DNA of 64,000 bases from Coprinopsis marcescibilis (GCA_004369085.1 ML210154.1:250605-314604), one strand, 5' to 3'. Positions 46,501-58,521 are shown, counted from the stretch's first letter. The notes: a model not told the origin generated them from the sequence alone. Program-made: numbers and translations.

Positions 46501-48448
46501 CGCGGCTCAATCTTCCGAAGCTGATCCATATCCCCTTTGTCGTATGGGATTGAAACGCCCTCTGTACATCCATCCCCTGAGCACAGCTCGCGTTAGGACA
46601 TCATCGCGGGGAATCCTGGGGAATAACAGTCGCGAACTCGATCAGCAAACCCGCGCATCAGACTGCGAACATACATAGGCGCCCAAAGTTCTTGCAGGGC
46701 GGTTCCTCTTGCACCAAACTCACCACATTGTGACTGGTGAGTATGGAACTGTGATGGTAGCGCCTATGGCAGAATGTTTAAACCCAAGATCTATATCTTA
46801 AAGCTACGGAAGGTCCCATTCTAAAGATATCACTGCTTAATTCGCCATCGCCGTTGAATGAACTCACGGATGGTCCAAACAGTTGGGAGATTGACGCCGT
46901 CCTCTAGGGGGATCGCGATTAATACCCCCCATAATAAGCCTCGTTGGACTTTGAGCTGTCTTTACGAATGTTCCGCGTAAATGTAGTTGGTTCTCAGCTA
47001 TAAATGACTGATCTATGGCGAGCTCGAGGTAAGAAGTAGGCGCACATGTACTCGGAATGGCTCGGAAATTGCTGCAGGACCTTCTGTTGAAGAGGGGTTG
47101 GTGGGATTGTAATACGAGAGCGAGGAGATTAGATGGATGCCACTCACTTCCCGATGCCAGAGCGCAAGCAGCGATGGGAATCGCGCTCTGTTTATTGCAC
47201 TCCTCGATAATCCGGGGTATTGCGTATACAACTTAGCACACTCGGTCCGTTACTTGGATCCGTTAATGTTTAGCAGTACAGAGTACGTTCCGACGCTCCG
47301 AGGAAATAAATAACTGTTGACGATGATTCAGATCTGAGAGGACTCGGGTGAAGCAGTGGGGTTTGGATTCAGATTATGTCTGCTGTCTGGTACTGCCCCG
47401 AACGGCTCTGGCGACTACTGGACAGCTCTTGTCACACCCTAGATCGTACTGGGTTGTGAGAGAAGCGGCCAAGAGATTCCAAGGCTCGATGGGCTAGCTT
47501 GATGAAGCGGGGTTGCAGCTGGAGGCTTTTAGAACCCGACTTAAGAAGGGGTTTCCATGGGTGGACTTCTCTCCGAGTAGGCCTGCACGGTGATTTCAAT
47601 TACTCAAGTCGACGTTCAAGAAGCGAAGAGGATGAGGTTCGGGTTCTTCAATGGCCTATTCCAAGAGGAAGTGTTCGAGGAAGGTGTTGCTATTTTCCGG
47701 ATGCCTCGCATGAATCAGCAGGCGATGGATTGGCGGTTGTGGATAGGCAATGAAGATAGGGAAATCACGGCTTACCACCGGCTTCCTGCGGTATACGGGA
47801 GTCCGACCCCAAACGCAGGAAAGGACATCGCTTAGACGCCTTCTTCATGTGTTCCTTTTTCTCCCCTCTGTCACTGTCGTCTCTTATCTGGTAAGGATGT
47901 GTTCGAAGAACCTCAGAAGATGCACCGAGTTGGGAATTTCGCCGAGGAACTGTCAAAAAGCTAAATAGAGTCGGCGGTATTTGTTTGGCTGAAAAGAGGT
48001 CGTTGAGTTCTTTGGTTGGTGGGTTCTTGTGACTTCGCTGTAACAATTCAATTGAGAAGATGCGTGGAAGCCCGAATTACACGCGGAGAACTTTATTGGT
48101 GGGGTGAGAAAGGACGAGATGTTGAGGGTAGATAGCGGCGACCTTGAGGTGTTGAGAGAGGAATCTGTGAAGAAGGGGGTGGCAAATGTCTGCATCCTGT
48201 GTTGCCGCCTCGGACGGAAGAAATGAGAGTCGCGTAAGATACATGAAAGCGTACGCCGCTGTTCGGACTTCTGATTCGAGATTGGGTTCATCTGAAAGAT
48301 TGGCATTATAGATATGATCGCCATGTCCTTGGTAAGTAGCTAGAAGAAAGATCAGAATCAGAATGGCAGATATGACAAGAGCTGAGACAGAGACGTACAA
48401 ATACAGTATGATACACAGATCGGTCAGTAGAATCGAAGGAGACACGCT
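43563..48448. other. Gene-poor stretch
   Basis: About 4.9 kb with only short frames lacking recognisable motifs on both strands. The right end should hold the HUA1-like 3' UTR; a 122-codon minus-strand frame there (48077-48445) has no ATG start. Confidence 0.4.
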
Positions 48449-49880
48449 CTAACCATTGAATGTCCTTCCAATACCCCTACATACAGAACACTGTTCCCGG
48501 TCGATGATCATCAAGCTAATAGTCCCCGACCCGCCACACCTCCAGCATTCCCTGCCTCCAAGACGAGGATCTCCTGCTGCATAAACGACACTTCCCGGAG
48601 GGCGTCCGTAATGTGAGCCATAAGAACTTCCACTTTGGACGATGATAGGTGGGGCCGGAACTCCCATTGCCGGGTATGGTGAATGTCCGTAGCCGGGTCG
48701 CGGAGGGGGAGGAGGAGAAGGGACCGGAATAGGACGAGGCGGCGGCGGCGGAGGTCGCGATGTCTGTGTGCCTGGGGGTAGCGGACGCTGGAAGTTCGAC
48801 GCATTGGCTGATGAGGGGTCTCCAAAAGAATAGGCAAGAGGGCCTGAGAAAGGCTTCCCGTATTTCGGCCAGCATCGTTTGCAGGGTTTCATGGACGGTA
48901 ACTTATAGCCAATGTTATGGCCTTGATTGAAGACGAACGGTTAGCTCAGAATAGTGGTGGACAGATAAATCTGACGCACATTTGTCACATTCGTATCCTT
49001 TAGGATATACCAGGAGCTTGCCATTTCGAAGCCACGGATGGCCTGGTATTGCGCTTGTGGTCGGTTTGCCTGGTCCATCAGCAACTGGGGCAGTACTAGA
49101 GTTTGCGCCAGTCGGAGTTGACGTCAACGGCGGCGGAACGCTATCTCCAACGGCATAAAAATCTCTGGCAAAGTCAGAAGCAGCTGGGACAGATGGTGCA
49201 GTTGCGGCTGAAGAAGCCGGCGCAGTATGCTGTGGAGGTACACTTGGTCGGGGTGGGAAATGTGGAGGGCCACTTGGGCCGCCCGGAGAAGGATAATGCT
49301 GCTGTTGACCGGGGTAGGATGACCAACCCTGCTGCTGGCTGTACCCGTATCTATTGGGTGTGTGTGTCCTGCCAACCCGGTCGTTGGCAACGTGCGCAAG
49401 CTCTTGAAGCTGACCTGTAAACTGATTCCAAAGAGCACCTAGGCTTGGGTTGGAGCCTGTCGAGTGATAGGGTACTGGCCCGTTAGGAGGAGGGGAGAGA
49501 AGCGGTCGATGTGGTGCAGGCTGTTGAGGTGGTCTTGGTGGTTGCTGAAAGGGTCGGTGAGGTCCGACCTCGACGGTCGCCTCTCCTTCATTCACGTTTG
49601 CACTAGGAGTATACGCCGGAGGTTCTTCGAGGTCGTCAGCTACTCCAAGTGTTCGTGCAGGGACCCTGGTGGGTTGAGGCTCGTTGGTACTCGCAGCCAT
49701 TTCTTGATTTCTTGATTCCGAGTTCACGCCAGATCCTGGCGCTGTGGGGGTCGAATTTCTGCCGATCGAGGGTGCTGCAGTGGAACTTGTGGAAGAATTC
49801 AATACGCCTGTGGTGTCTGGTGAAACATCCGTGACAGGACGAAAAGGATTGTATGGGGAGCGAGCTGCGACAGTGGTCAT
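48449..49880 (-). CDS. HUA1: Hua1-like zinc-binding protein
   Basis: Predicted 457 aa from two exons; intron 48922-48979. The N-terminal half is Pro/Ser-rich and includes PPAY, a PPxY motif of the kind bound by WW domains of Rsp5 ubiquitin ligases. The conserved part reads HPWLRNGKLLVYPKGYECDK across the splice to CHNIGYKLPS and PCKRCW. Two further CxxC pairs in CWRCGGSG and CSVCRGIGR complete a zinc-ribbon-like tail. Yeast Hua1 has the same arrangement and is linked to actin patch and endocytic functions. The ATG at 49880 is used; an upstream in-frame TTG is not. Confidence 0.88.
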
Positions 49881-50469
49881 TTTCAAATGGTAGTCGAGAA
49901 ACCTGTTTAACCTGTGTACTCAGATTGTTGAATACAAAAGCACTCCCGCAGTCTCTGGTGTTGTCTGGTGCAACCCGAAGGCAGTGACCGCCGCGCCGAT
50001 CATCGTGACATCGAAGCAGGGCAGACTCGCGTGGCGTCACGCCATTGCTGTGCAGCTTGGCATGCAAATGTCTTTGACCGACCACTCCTCATCGTACCTT
50101 CAAATGTTACCACCAGGTTCAACAGGGGTTAAGTGTCCCAGGAAAATACCCCCTGATGGTACTGATATCGCCCTGGCCCCAATACGGCATGTGATCCAAT
50201 CATGATCACTGACCTTCTGACGGACGGGTTGAAACTTGAGGGAACAGTTTCCGGATTTTGCTTTCAAATTCTTCGCTGGCCTATTCATAACAGCTCAGGA
50301 CCTCATACAAAGCTTTTTCAGCTTCCAAAAGTGGCGCACACAAGTATATTTTTATGCGCAACTTTTCCTTCCCTTCATCCTCTGATATCCCGCCCTTCCC
50401 CGAAATTCTGAGTCGCCGTATGTCTGGAAACTGTCAAGGACGACACGTAACTCATAATCGGATGGATCG
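49881..50469. other. Divergent intergenic region
   Basis: Separates the HUA1-like gene from the broken F-box gene. No coding exon or clear promoter motif stands out. Confidence 0.4.
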
Positions 50470-51877
50470 ATGCAAAGGTTGCCCACAGAACTCCTGACCT
50501 CAATACTCGTAAACGTCGTCAATGCGGAATTGTCACCATCTCATGCAATCATGAAGCTCAGCTGCGTTTGTCGACATTGGAAACAAGTAATTCTCGGACA
50601 CCCGAATTTCTGGACCAGACTATCACTATCGTGCTATAATTTGCGCAAATCCTTTACGGCGGCAGACTTTTTCTGGGGAATAACAGAATGGTTTGAGAGG
50701 TCTGGCACTCTGCGCATAGAACTGGAATTAGAGGCGCCAGAACGACTTTGTCTCCTACAGTTCGCTCCTAGACTACCTGGTTTCGACTAAAAGATGGAAG
50801 AAACTGAAGGTGGAGACCGACATCGACGAACACCGCTGGACGCGTCCCTTTCTCAAGAAAATATCCGACGCGTGCAACCAAGAAGGTTCTCCTTGTTGGC
50901 CTCTTCTTGAAGCCTTTTCGATAAAGGTGAAGAACTGGGCCGAAGATGCAGATGAGATACCAACGAGTGAACTACAGCTCTTCAGTTGCCTCCCCAAGCT
51001 GCAGGAATTGGAATCATCCACATCCATCCCTATCTCTGGAACAGCCGCAGTGTTCGAGACTTTTCAGTCCATCCATCAGCTCACGTTCCTGCAGTTTGAC
51101 ATGTACTATGCTGACCAGACACTTTGGACGTACTTGACGCTTCTGCAAAGCTGCGTCAACCTCACCCGCTTTTCTACCTCACTCCACTTTTTCATGGGTG
51201 ATACAAACGAAAACTTCCCAACCGTAACTCATCCAAACATTACGACGCTTTCCGTCTCTGGGTCTTCGATCTCTATCATCCTATTCCTTCAGCACGTCAA
51301 ACTCCCTGCTCTGTCCAAGCTCGTACTCCACGACACGGAAACCAACAACGACGCACCGCAAGAGGACGATGCCCTCATCATACTGACCCTCATTGGGTAC
51401 TCCCGATGCTCACTCACTAGCTTATCTTTGCTGGATATACCCGCAACGGACAACCGACTGGCTTATCTCCTCTGAAATATCCCAAGCCTGACTGAAGTGG
51501 AGTTGTTGGGCGGCCCTCGCTCATGGACCGGTGCATTCCTCAAAGAACTTGTTTCGAACCCCCGCGGAGAGTCTTCTCCATTGCCATGTTTGTGCCACTT
51601 CTCGCTCGAGATAGCATGTGGGCTGATACCGCTAACAGCGATGAACTACTTTGCGGAGCTGGCGTTTGATCCCAGAAGGTGGTGGAACAACACAGTAATC
51701 GGTCAACCCATACCCAGGCGTCTTCAGAAGCTGTACCACGCGACTTTAGCTGGAAGATCCAAGATCACTGGACCTGTTAGACTTTTTGGACGGTTGTTGG
51801 TTGACCAAGAAGTGTACGGTGGAGAGACTACACGCGAGGGGTTGTTCTCGAAGGACTTGATGGGACTGTCCGTATGA
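50470..51877 (+). pseudogene. F-box protein pseudogene (frameshift plus in-frame TGA)
   Basis: The sequence begins with a good F-box (MQRLPTELLTSILVNVV, then CVCRHWKQVILGHPNFWTRL). Near 50745-50760 the frame must shift by one base, because the matching part of the intact relatives (STKRWKKL) continues in another frame. At 51473-51475 a TGA interrupts an otherwise continuous frame where a CGA codon would fit (AYLL-stop-NIPSLTEVELL). The C-terminal block with FDPRRWW remains intact to 51877. It lies tail-to-tail with the intact F-box gene to its right. A sequencing error could explain either break, but two breaks favour decay. Confidence 0.75.
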
Positions 51878-51999
51878 GCTACAATCGAAGGGTAGCAGGA
51901 TTGAAATTCTTGGAGTGGGAGGAAATCATCTCGTTGATATAAAATAAGGTCAGGTCGTAATCTGACTGCTCTCTTTACATGTACAGATAGATAAACTTT

Positions 52000-53583
52000 C
52001 TAGGCCAGCAGTTCGCGCTCAAACATCCGACCGCGCTCCGTTGTTCCCCCGTACACAACACCTTCAATTATCGTGCGTCCATAAACCGGGTACGCATAGG
52101 TATTCTCCCCACGGACCTTCACCCTGTGGTATCTAGCCCACTCGATTCCGGTAATCGTGGCATGATCCAATCTCGCCAAGCGAGGTGGCCTCTCCTCTGA
52201 TGCAACTTCATCGTCCCCTTGACTCCACCAGCGTCGAGGATCTAAAGCAAAAGCTTCAAAATTATCCTTGAGGACGGTAGCAACCTGTGGATTTTCTGCG
52301 AAGGAATAATTCCTGACATTCAAATGAAACTCTCGTAGGAGAGGTAACAATGCTTCATCCGCTGTGCCTTCTCCATGCGAGCGTGGTCCGAGGTCCTTGA
52401 GAAAGCTACCTCTCCATTTTGTACGTTCTTGCCCCAATTCTACCCTGGTCACTGTTCTGAGGCGTCGCAGCAAGCTGGATAGTTCGAAATCGCTTTCGAG
52501 GATATCTTGCAATGTGATCGCGTGGAGAGCGCATTGGGATCTTTTGATAAAGTCGAGGATGGGTTTGTGTTGGAGGGCCTTTTCATCCTGTGTAAACCGA
52601 ACGTGGCCGAGTTGTAGGTGTTCCAAAGAAGGAGTTGTGAGCGATTGAAGCACCAGATGGAGGGCGGGGGTATCGAGGCAGACTTGGAGCTTGGTTAAGC
52701 GCTGTAGAGTAACTATGGTCCTTGGGTGAGGGTGCCTTGCTGGCTCATGACGAACCGGCGGTGTATAGGAGGTCAGGCGCAGTGATATGAGGCTCGAGCA
52801 GCGGTCCAAAGCTGGCAACAGTTGGTGGAAGAATGAATCCGGAACACAGATGTTCAGGACCGAAAGTGTGCGGTTGGGAAGGTTGAAGGGGGTCTTGTTT
52901 ATGATGTCGTTTGGATTGGGAACATGGGATATTCCAAATTCAGTCAACCGCAATTGACCAAATGCTTCGAGCTGGGTTGCGTTCCAGACCCAGCCAAATG
53001 TCCTTAGAGAAAAGCGCTCTAGAAACGGCCAAAATGAATATCCTTCTTCGTGACATCCTTTCATGACCTGTTTCACAAGGTTGGCCATGAAGCTGTATTC
53101 GAAGCTGGATTGGATAGTCAATGACAACTCCTTCCACCTTTTTGTCGAGATAAGAAAGTCGATGAAATCCACGACCCCTTCTGTTTCTGTAGGCGACTTC
53201 GTGGCGCGCAGATTCTGAAGGTTCTGAAGCTCCAGAATGAGGGGCATAGAGCCCGATCTGGAGAACCATCGCTTGAGGTTGGCCACAAATGTAGGTGTGA
53301 TTGGTTGCAACCAGCCAGGCCCAAGACTGTTGAACCGCAGTTCATTCCAGAACCGAGGTTCGCCCAAGATAGCGTCGTGCCACGCACGGCAAACGCATGC
53401 GAGGTCTACAACTGCAGCGACTGTGTGCCTGGTGATATCCGTGTGGGCAACATCGAGGAGAATCAACAGCAGGAGTTCTGGTGGAAGCCGATTAATCGGA
53501 AAGTCGGATTTGAGGGGTTGGTTTGAATAGTGTGCTATCTGAAGGCGGACAAGGTCCCTTTCTCTCGATGATATGCTGGGCAT
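52000..53583 (-). CDS. F-box protein with leucine-rich repeats
   Basis: Intronless, 527 aa. After a short leader the F-box (FPINRLPPELLLLILLDVAH, then LACVCRAWHDAILGEPRFWN) lies near residues 28-85. It is followed by leucine-rich repeat-like segments, the motif FLISTKRWKEL and the C-terminal LDPRRWW block shared with the pseudogene and with the F-box gene at 32-33.7 kb. F-box proteins are expected to act as substrate adaptors of SCF ligases; the substrate is unknown. The start is the ATG at 53583. Confidence 0.85.
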   Translation of the reverse strand: MPSISSRERDLVRLQIAHYSNQPLKSDFPINRLPPELLLLILLDVAHTDITRHTVAAVVDLACVCRAWHDAILGEPRFWNELRFNSLGPGWLQPITPTFVANLKRWFSRSGSMPLILELQNLQNLRATKSPTETEGVVDFIDFLISTKRWKELSLTIQSSFEYSFMANLVKQVMKGCHEEGYSFWPFLERFSLRTFGWVWNATQLEAFGQLRLTEFGISHVPNPNDIINKTPFNLPNRTLSVLNICVPDSFFHQLLPALDRCSSLISLRLTSYTPPVRHEPARHPHPRTIVTLQRLTKLQVCLDTPALHLVLQSLTTPSLEHLQLGHVRFTQDEKALQHKPILDFIKRSQCALHAITLQDILESDFELSSLLRRLRTVTRVELGQERTKWRGSFLKDLGPRSHGEGTADEALLPLLREFHLNVRNYSFAENPQVATVLKDNFEAFALDPRRWWSQGDDEVASEERPPRLARLDHATITGIEWARYHRVKVRGENTYAYPVYGRTIIEGVVYGGTTERGRMFERELLA

Positions 53584-54208
53584 GGTAAAGATCTAACGAT
53601 CCAGCCAAGAGTGAGGGCTGGAAATGATAGGACCAAGGTGCTATTTTCGTCACGGTTATTTCTTCGCATGCTGTTTACTACATCAGATTAATGATCGTCT
53701 CTACTCGTAGAAACAGGGTCACAACTACATTTCATTGGTAGCATGTACTACGCAAGGACAACGGGGCCATCTGCGCCCCATTGTCAGTTCTGTCAATAAC
53801 CTATGTGCGTAGACAGGTCGAACTGACTCTAGCGCAAACTCGTTTATACGCATTGTAAAGGATTCCCCGTTCTCGAATCCGGTAACCGTTACATGACGCC
53901 GCATTGATGCAGCCTTGCGAACCGCATCTCCAGGAATCCCTCATCGTTGGTACCCGCAGAAGTGCTCCTCGCTCCACCGCCGTACAACGTCGGCTCTGAC
54001 TCCGATCGAACAAACTTCCAAATGTCAAAAGTTGTTCATTCCGTGTAACAATATCGCAGCCGTACACAGGACCAGTTCGTACGAATGAGACATTGTTACA
54101 CATTCCAGAATACCACAGGAAAGCGAAAAAGGAAGGAGGGGATACATGACATACAGGTTTGTGGAAACGCATCTGCGCTTTATGGGTGTTTGAACGGTGA
54201 ATTGCTTC
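53584..54208. other. Intergenic, no gene seen
   Basis: Lies upstream of the F-box gene and downstream of the MATE gene, both on the minus strand. Only short frames are present. Confidence 0.4.
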
Positions 54209-56294
54209 TCAAGCGCCCCGAATCTTCCACCCTCGCAATCGAATGGCCCAGATCGAGTCAATAACGAGAATTATTCCAAGGCTTACGACGAGACTCCCGC
54301 CACTACAATTCCAATGAGAGATGTTCAGAAAGAATAACGGACCAAGTACTCACAAGACCCATTTATGGTAAGTCCACGCAGTTTCCGGGGTAATACCAAT
54401 GCGAGGGAGGGCAATAGCCCAAGGCAATGCATAGAATATATTCGAGATCAAGCTCTGTAACAAATACCTAAGTTTTAAGTGAGTGGGTGATAGCAAATTC
54501 AAGATGTTAAAGTTAAACCAACCATTCAGTTTGCGTCGCCAGAAGGATGGTGGCTAGCTGTGTTGAAACGCCATAGCAGATGTAACACCAATCGATGCTC
54601 CTCCACATCATCGCTGTAATCTCTGCAACTTCCTCTGAATTGGACAAATAGCGCGCAAAGGGCGCTGCACCCCTCACCGACAGAGCGATTAACAATGGCA
54701 CTTCGATGAGAAGCACGATTCCAACGGAACGGAGAGCTGGCATGGTTATAACTGCGAACCGTTTGAGTAGGGGTTATGAAGTAGACACAAAGAGGGCGTA
54801 CATTTGATATCAAGCCAGGAAGGTTTGGAGGGTGGAGGATGGGCTTGTCGGTAGATGCCCCACCTATGCCCTACGAATGCATTCGATGTTGCTTCCAAGG
54901 CGAAGACGGGAACCATAATAAGACCCCATCGAATCGTACTGAACACGCCCCATGCCGTTGCATATGCCTGTCCCATAGAAACAACTCCACGAATCTGCCA
55001 GAGACTTTGCGGTACATCAGCCTACTTTTCGTAGGGAACCAGGGTTTTAAATCTCACTAAATTATGTTCCGTATCGCGCTCTCAACAAACGTCCATAGAC
55101 CCGGTCTGCAAAGCTTCCTCAACGCATCTACAGAGAACCACTTCAAATGACTGGTGTGAATAGATCGTTGGGCTGTCGTTCTTTTGACAAGAAAAACGAA
55201 ATAGACTAATCCAGTTGCGGCCCCTACGAGACTAGGACGACGAATGTCAGAGAAATTCAACAAACAAAGTTGACACTCACTTGCAAACCAGCCTGATGGT
55301 GGCGACAGTATGTATGGTAGGGGTGAATCCTTTTACATGAACTGTAGAGACCAATGCGAGCTCGAGAGCGATTTGTATGAGGGTCTGGACGGAAGACATG
55401 GCGAGAGGTACACTGTGACGCAAAACATGGGCGACATGCAAAATGGAGCTTGAACGATGAACGTACTCTGGTTTATCTAAAGCACGGGTGCCGAGGCTTA
55501 CTGCGGTGTTGACTGTACTGGCGAGGGCATCAAAGGCTAGGATCCGAATAAACTTTATGGACGTCTCGCGAACTTCTCCGGGTACGAAAGCTGCTACAAA
55601 TGCTGGAGCAGCGCCGAGGAAGACCACAGAGAGAATGAAACCCAGACAGGCTTGGACGGAGATGAGCGTGAATGTTAAAGAAAGCCTTTCCAACAGTTGT
55701 GCCGGAGAATCTCGGGTGGTGTCTCCGCTCCCAATGGTTGACCTGGAAAACGATACGAAGAGCTTTAAGTGGGCCAATCACAACCCAAACGAACCAGGTC
55801 TTACCATGCTGCTCGAGGAAGTCCTTCGTTTAGAACCTCGACCACGCAGCTGAAATCTGTATGGGATTATAAGAGTAAGCATGATGGTACCATAGGTGGG
55901 TCAGGGGTGATATATGTACATGTGTATGCATCGGCTGTCGATACCAACGAGGAATCGATATTGGCAACCCATAGCTTTGATAGGGTGGAATAAATGGCGG
56001 GGATTATGAACGCTGCGAGGTTGAAAGAGAGAGCACCGTGATAGCTGTTAGATTGAGATATATAAGTTGTGCTCAAGTTGTGTCTGAAGTATACCGGTCA
56101 AACACTTACGTTGACCGTAATTTGGTCAGAGTAGATGGCTTTCCAGTGTGCTCCATTGCTTCATCTCGAGGGTGTTCATCGTCGGCTGGAGACTGCGGGG
56201 GTGACTCGACCTTGGAGGAACCCGGCATTCTGTAATGGACAAAGGAAGCCTCTTCTTCAGAGAGAGGAAGGGGGATATACGAGCTAGATGCCAT
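54209..56294 (-). CDS. MATE-family multidrug/metabolite efflux transporter (ERC1-like)
   Basis: Predicted 527 aa from ten exons. Introns: 54303-54353, 54468-54522, 54752-54801, 55005-55057, 55232-55280, 55413-55466, 55743-55804, 55857-55919, 56045-56109. A polar acidic N-terminus of about 60 residues precedes the membrane helices. Family-like segments include [53 protein letters not shown] and [24 protein letters not shown] proteins export organic cations and metabolites using an ion gradient; yeast Erc1 is a relative. One exon (55805-55856) is only 52 nt. The gene's upstream side is bounded about 170 bp away by an inverted-repeat element. Confidence 0.85.
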
Positions 56295-56464
56295 AACTGG
56301 GAGTTATGAAGCAGATGTTCCTGTGTGGTTCTGGATAGGAAATAGATACGAATGTCCAGCTGACACAGGCACATCAGACCATGGGTCTAACACGGGTCAG
56401 CAGGAGAGCTTGTGTGGACGAGGTTTACGTCAAAGAAGGCACTTGAACCTGCCGTAGCCTAGGG

Positions 56465-56526
56465 AGGTCATGATTTCGTTGATGCCCGTGGCGCGTGTGT
56501 GTACAAATCCCACGCCCCTATCATTG
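56465..56526 (+). repeat. Left terminal inverted repeat
   Basis: Paired with 57787-57848 in reverse complement, 94 percent identical over 62 bp. Confidence 0.85.
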
Positions 56527-57786
56527 CGCCGTTGCAGGGCGCAGTACTAAGCCTGCACATACATTCCATTGTTTTTGCATAGCTTGGGGTCACAAAACAG
56601 GCCTAGACAGGGACGGCCTATTGTTTGTCGACTATATACTGGGTTTAATGGTTAACTCAATGTAGAACATTTGGTAAAGCATTGACACCCTTTTAAATGG
56701 TTTGTTCCAGATGTTAAATTTCGGTGTATTGCATTTGAGCACTTTGTAAACACCTGTCAGAGCAGTGTTTTACAGCTTGCAAGGTGGCCGAGATACAGTG
56801 ACAAATGAAGATAACCTCCTAAATCTCAAGGACGAGCTCCTTCGCCAGCATGTGCTCGATAGCATGGCTAGTGCCTTCATGAAACTTGCCCAAAAATGTG
56901 AGATGGAAAGTTGCTCTATAGTTAGGCGCCGACCCAACGATCAACGAACTCGTTGCTTCAGAGCTTTCTATACCATAATCATTTGTTCTGATTGAAGTAT
57001 CCAAGAAGCCGGACGACATAGGTCATGCCTGGCTTGCCGATCCCTTGTATGAGGGCACTGAGATGCGCAAATTCTCTGGTACATCTAAAGCTGGACAATG
57101 TTGAGAACCTAGTGGGGCGTACTTGCTCACTTCTCCATCGTTGACTCAGACCGAGATATTGTCTTTGTGGATATACAAGGTCGCTTTCTATCCCTACCTT
57201 TTGATATACCGGATTACTGACTGTTAGTGCAGGAATTGACACGGTCATCCACCCATAAGCTTTGAAGCGATCCACCAATGGGCGGAAGCTTATGTTACTC
57301 GATGTGATGATACACAGGTTAGTTTGATGGTGGTTTATACTTTTGTGTTGCGCCTATACATAATTTATAGCGCTACTCAGCGCTACGGACTTGGGGACCG
57401 TGGGGAGAGGGGCTTGAGCGAGTTTATTATGCAGCATACCTGCAACTCAATCTGCGATGCTATGGAGCTTGCACCGGTGGGGGACTTTGATCAGACAGTC
57501 CTAGACAGGCTGGATTCGGATGGCCAGGTAATAGCCCAACTGGAGGACTCAGCCAGCGCACCCACCGCAGACGGCAACTTGGACCTTGATTGACCAAGCG
57601 GAGGTGCACTGCGTAGTGGGCTGTGGCGCTTACTATACGGTATAGGTCGTATGGATGTAATAGATCCATTTATTTGAGATGTACTTGCACACAAATATCC
57701 AATAGACCAATTAAGACGCTCTACCTACCTTACACTAGCTTGGAAGGGCTGTAAAAACTTGAATTCGTTCAAAGATAGAATATGCC

Positions 57787-57848
57787 CAATGATAGGGGCA
57801 TGGGATTTGTACACACACACGCCACGCGCGTCAACGAAATCATGACCT
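57787..57848 (-). repeat. Right terminal inverted repeat
   Basis: Reverse complement of 56465-56526 with four mismatches. Confidence 0.85.
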
Positions 57849-58521
57849 GATAGTACCTCTCGGCCACCATAGTGGCCACCTGATGTTTACATACAAGGGC
57901 TAGAAATAGACGATTAGGGGTTACCTAAACACTAAGGAGCCCAAAAAAGGTACTTGAAGCTTAAGCTTCAAGCTTCAAGCTCAAGGGTCATATACGTACG
58001 AAGGAAATAGGGTTGACAATGAATTGATGGGGTGAATCTGATTCGGTCGGCAGCAGCTCGCAATCCACAAAAGAATCGGAACATCGCACCATTCGCCACG
58101 ACTGACTTGAAACCTTGACAGAATGAGTCTACAGCAGTTACGACTTTCGAAGCTGAAGAGTAAATTTGTTAAGGAGAAACCAAGGCCCGAGAATATCGAA
58201 ACAACGCACAATATTAATTTGATGCAAGCTCCCAAGCGCTCACCGTTACGCCGCCCAGAGCTTCCCATCGCGAGCTCATAAACGCATGCAACCTTAATCC
58301 TAATGTTGAGATTGAGAGAAAACAAGTTAAGCAGGACTGGAGAATGATTCGATGAGAGCCCATATGCCAATGTATATTACAGAAGTGAGCAGAGCGATGA
58401 GAGTCTGGACTCCCGGGTCATTACAATTACAATAAATAATAGATTACAGGTCGCAATAGCTGCTGAGCGCTGAGTTGTGGTATGGGGCAGAGAAGCTTGA
58501 CCGAGAGCTCAATCAATTTCG
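57849..58521. other. Intergenic with a perfect palindrome
   Basis: A 20-bp perfect palindrome, CTTGAAGCTTAAGCTTCAAG, occupies 57953-57972 and is followed by another AGCTTCAAGC copy. A 6-bp hairpin (GGCCAC/GTGGCC) sits at about 57861-57876. No gene is seen; the right end is the NCBP3-like 3' UTR. Confidence 0.5.

Larger units (their letters stand above)
56465..57848. mobile_element. Inverted-repeat DNA element, about 1.4 kb, decayed
   Basis: Termini 56465-56526 and 57787-57848 are 62-bp inverted repeats that match at 58 of 62 positions, starting AGGTCATGATTTCG at each outer end; three of the four mismatches are C/T transitions. The interior has no intact gene. A coding-like piece near 57238-57319 (HGHPPISFEAIHQWAEAYVT) is bordered by a possible donor and an in-frame stop, and a 90-codon frame lies at 57324-57593. 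I could not see a target-site duplication. A class II transposon or its non-autonomous derivative is the likeliest reading. Confidence 0.7.

Noticed and set aside
45609..46678. Frames of about 75-100 codons in the gene-poor stretch
   Set aside because: Short, overlapping in several frames, without motifs or extending splice sites.
48077..48445. 122-codon minus-strand frame with a hydrophobic start
   Set aside because: It begins at GTG directly after the HUA1-like stop codon and has no ATG near its start; most likely 3' UTR.
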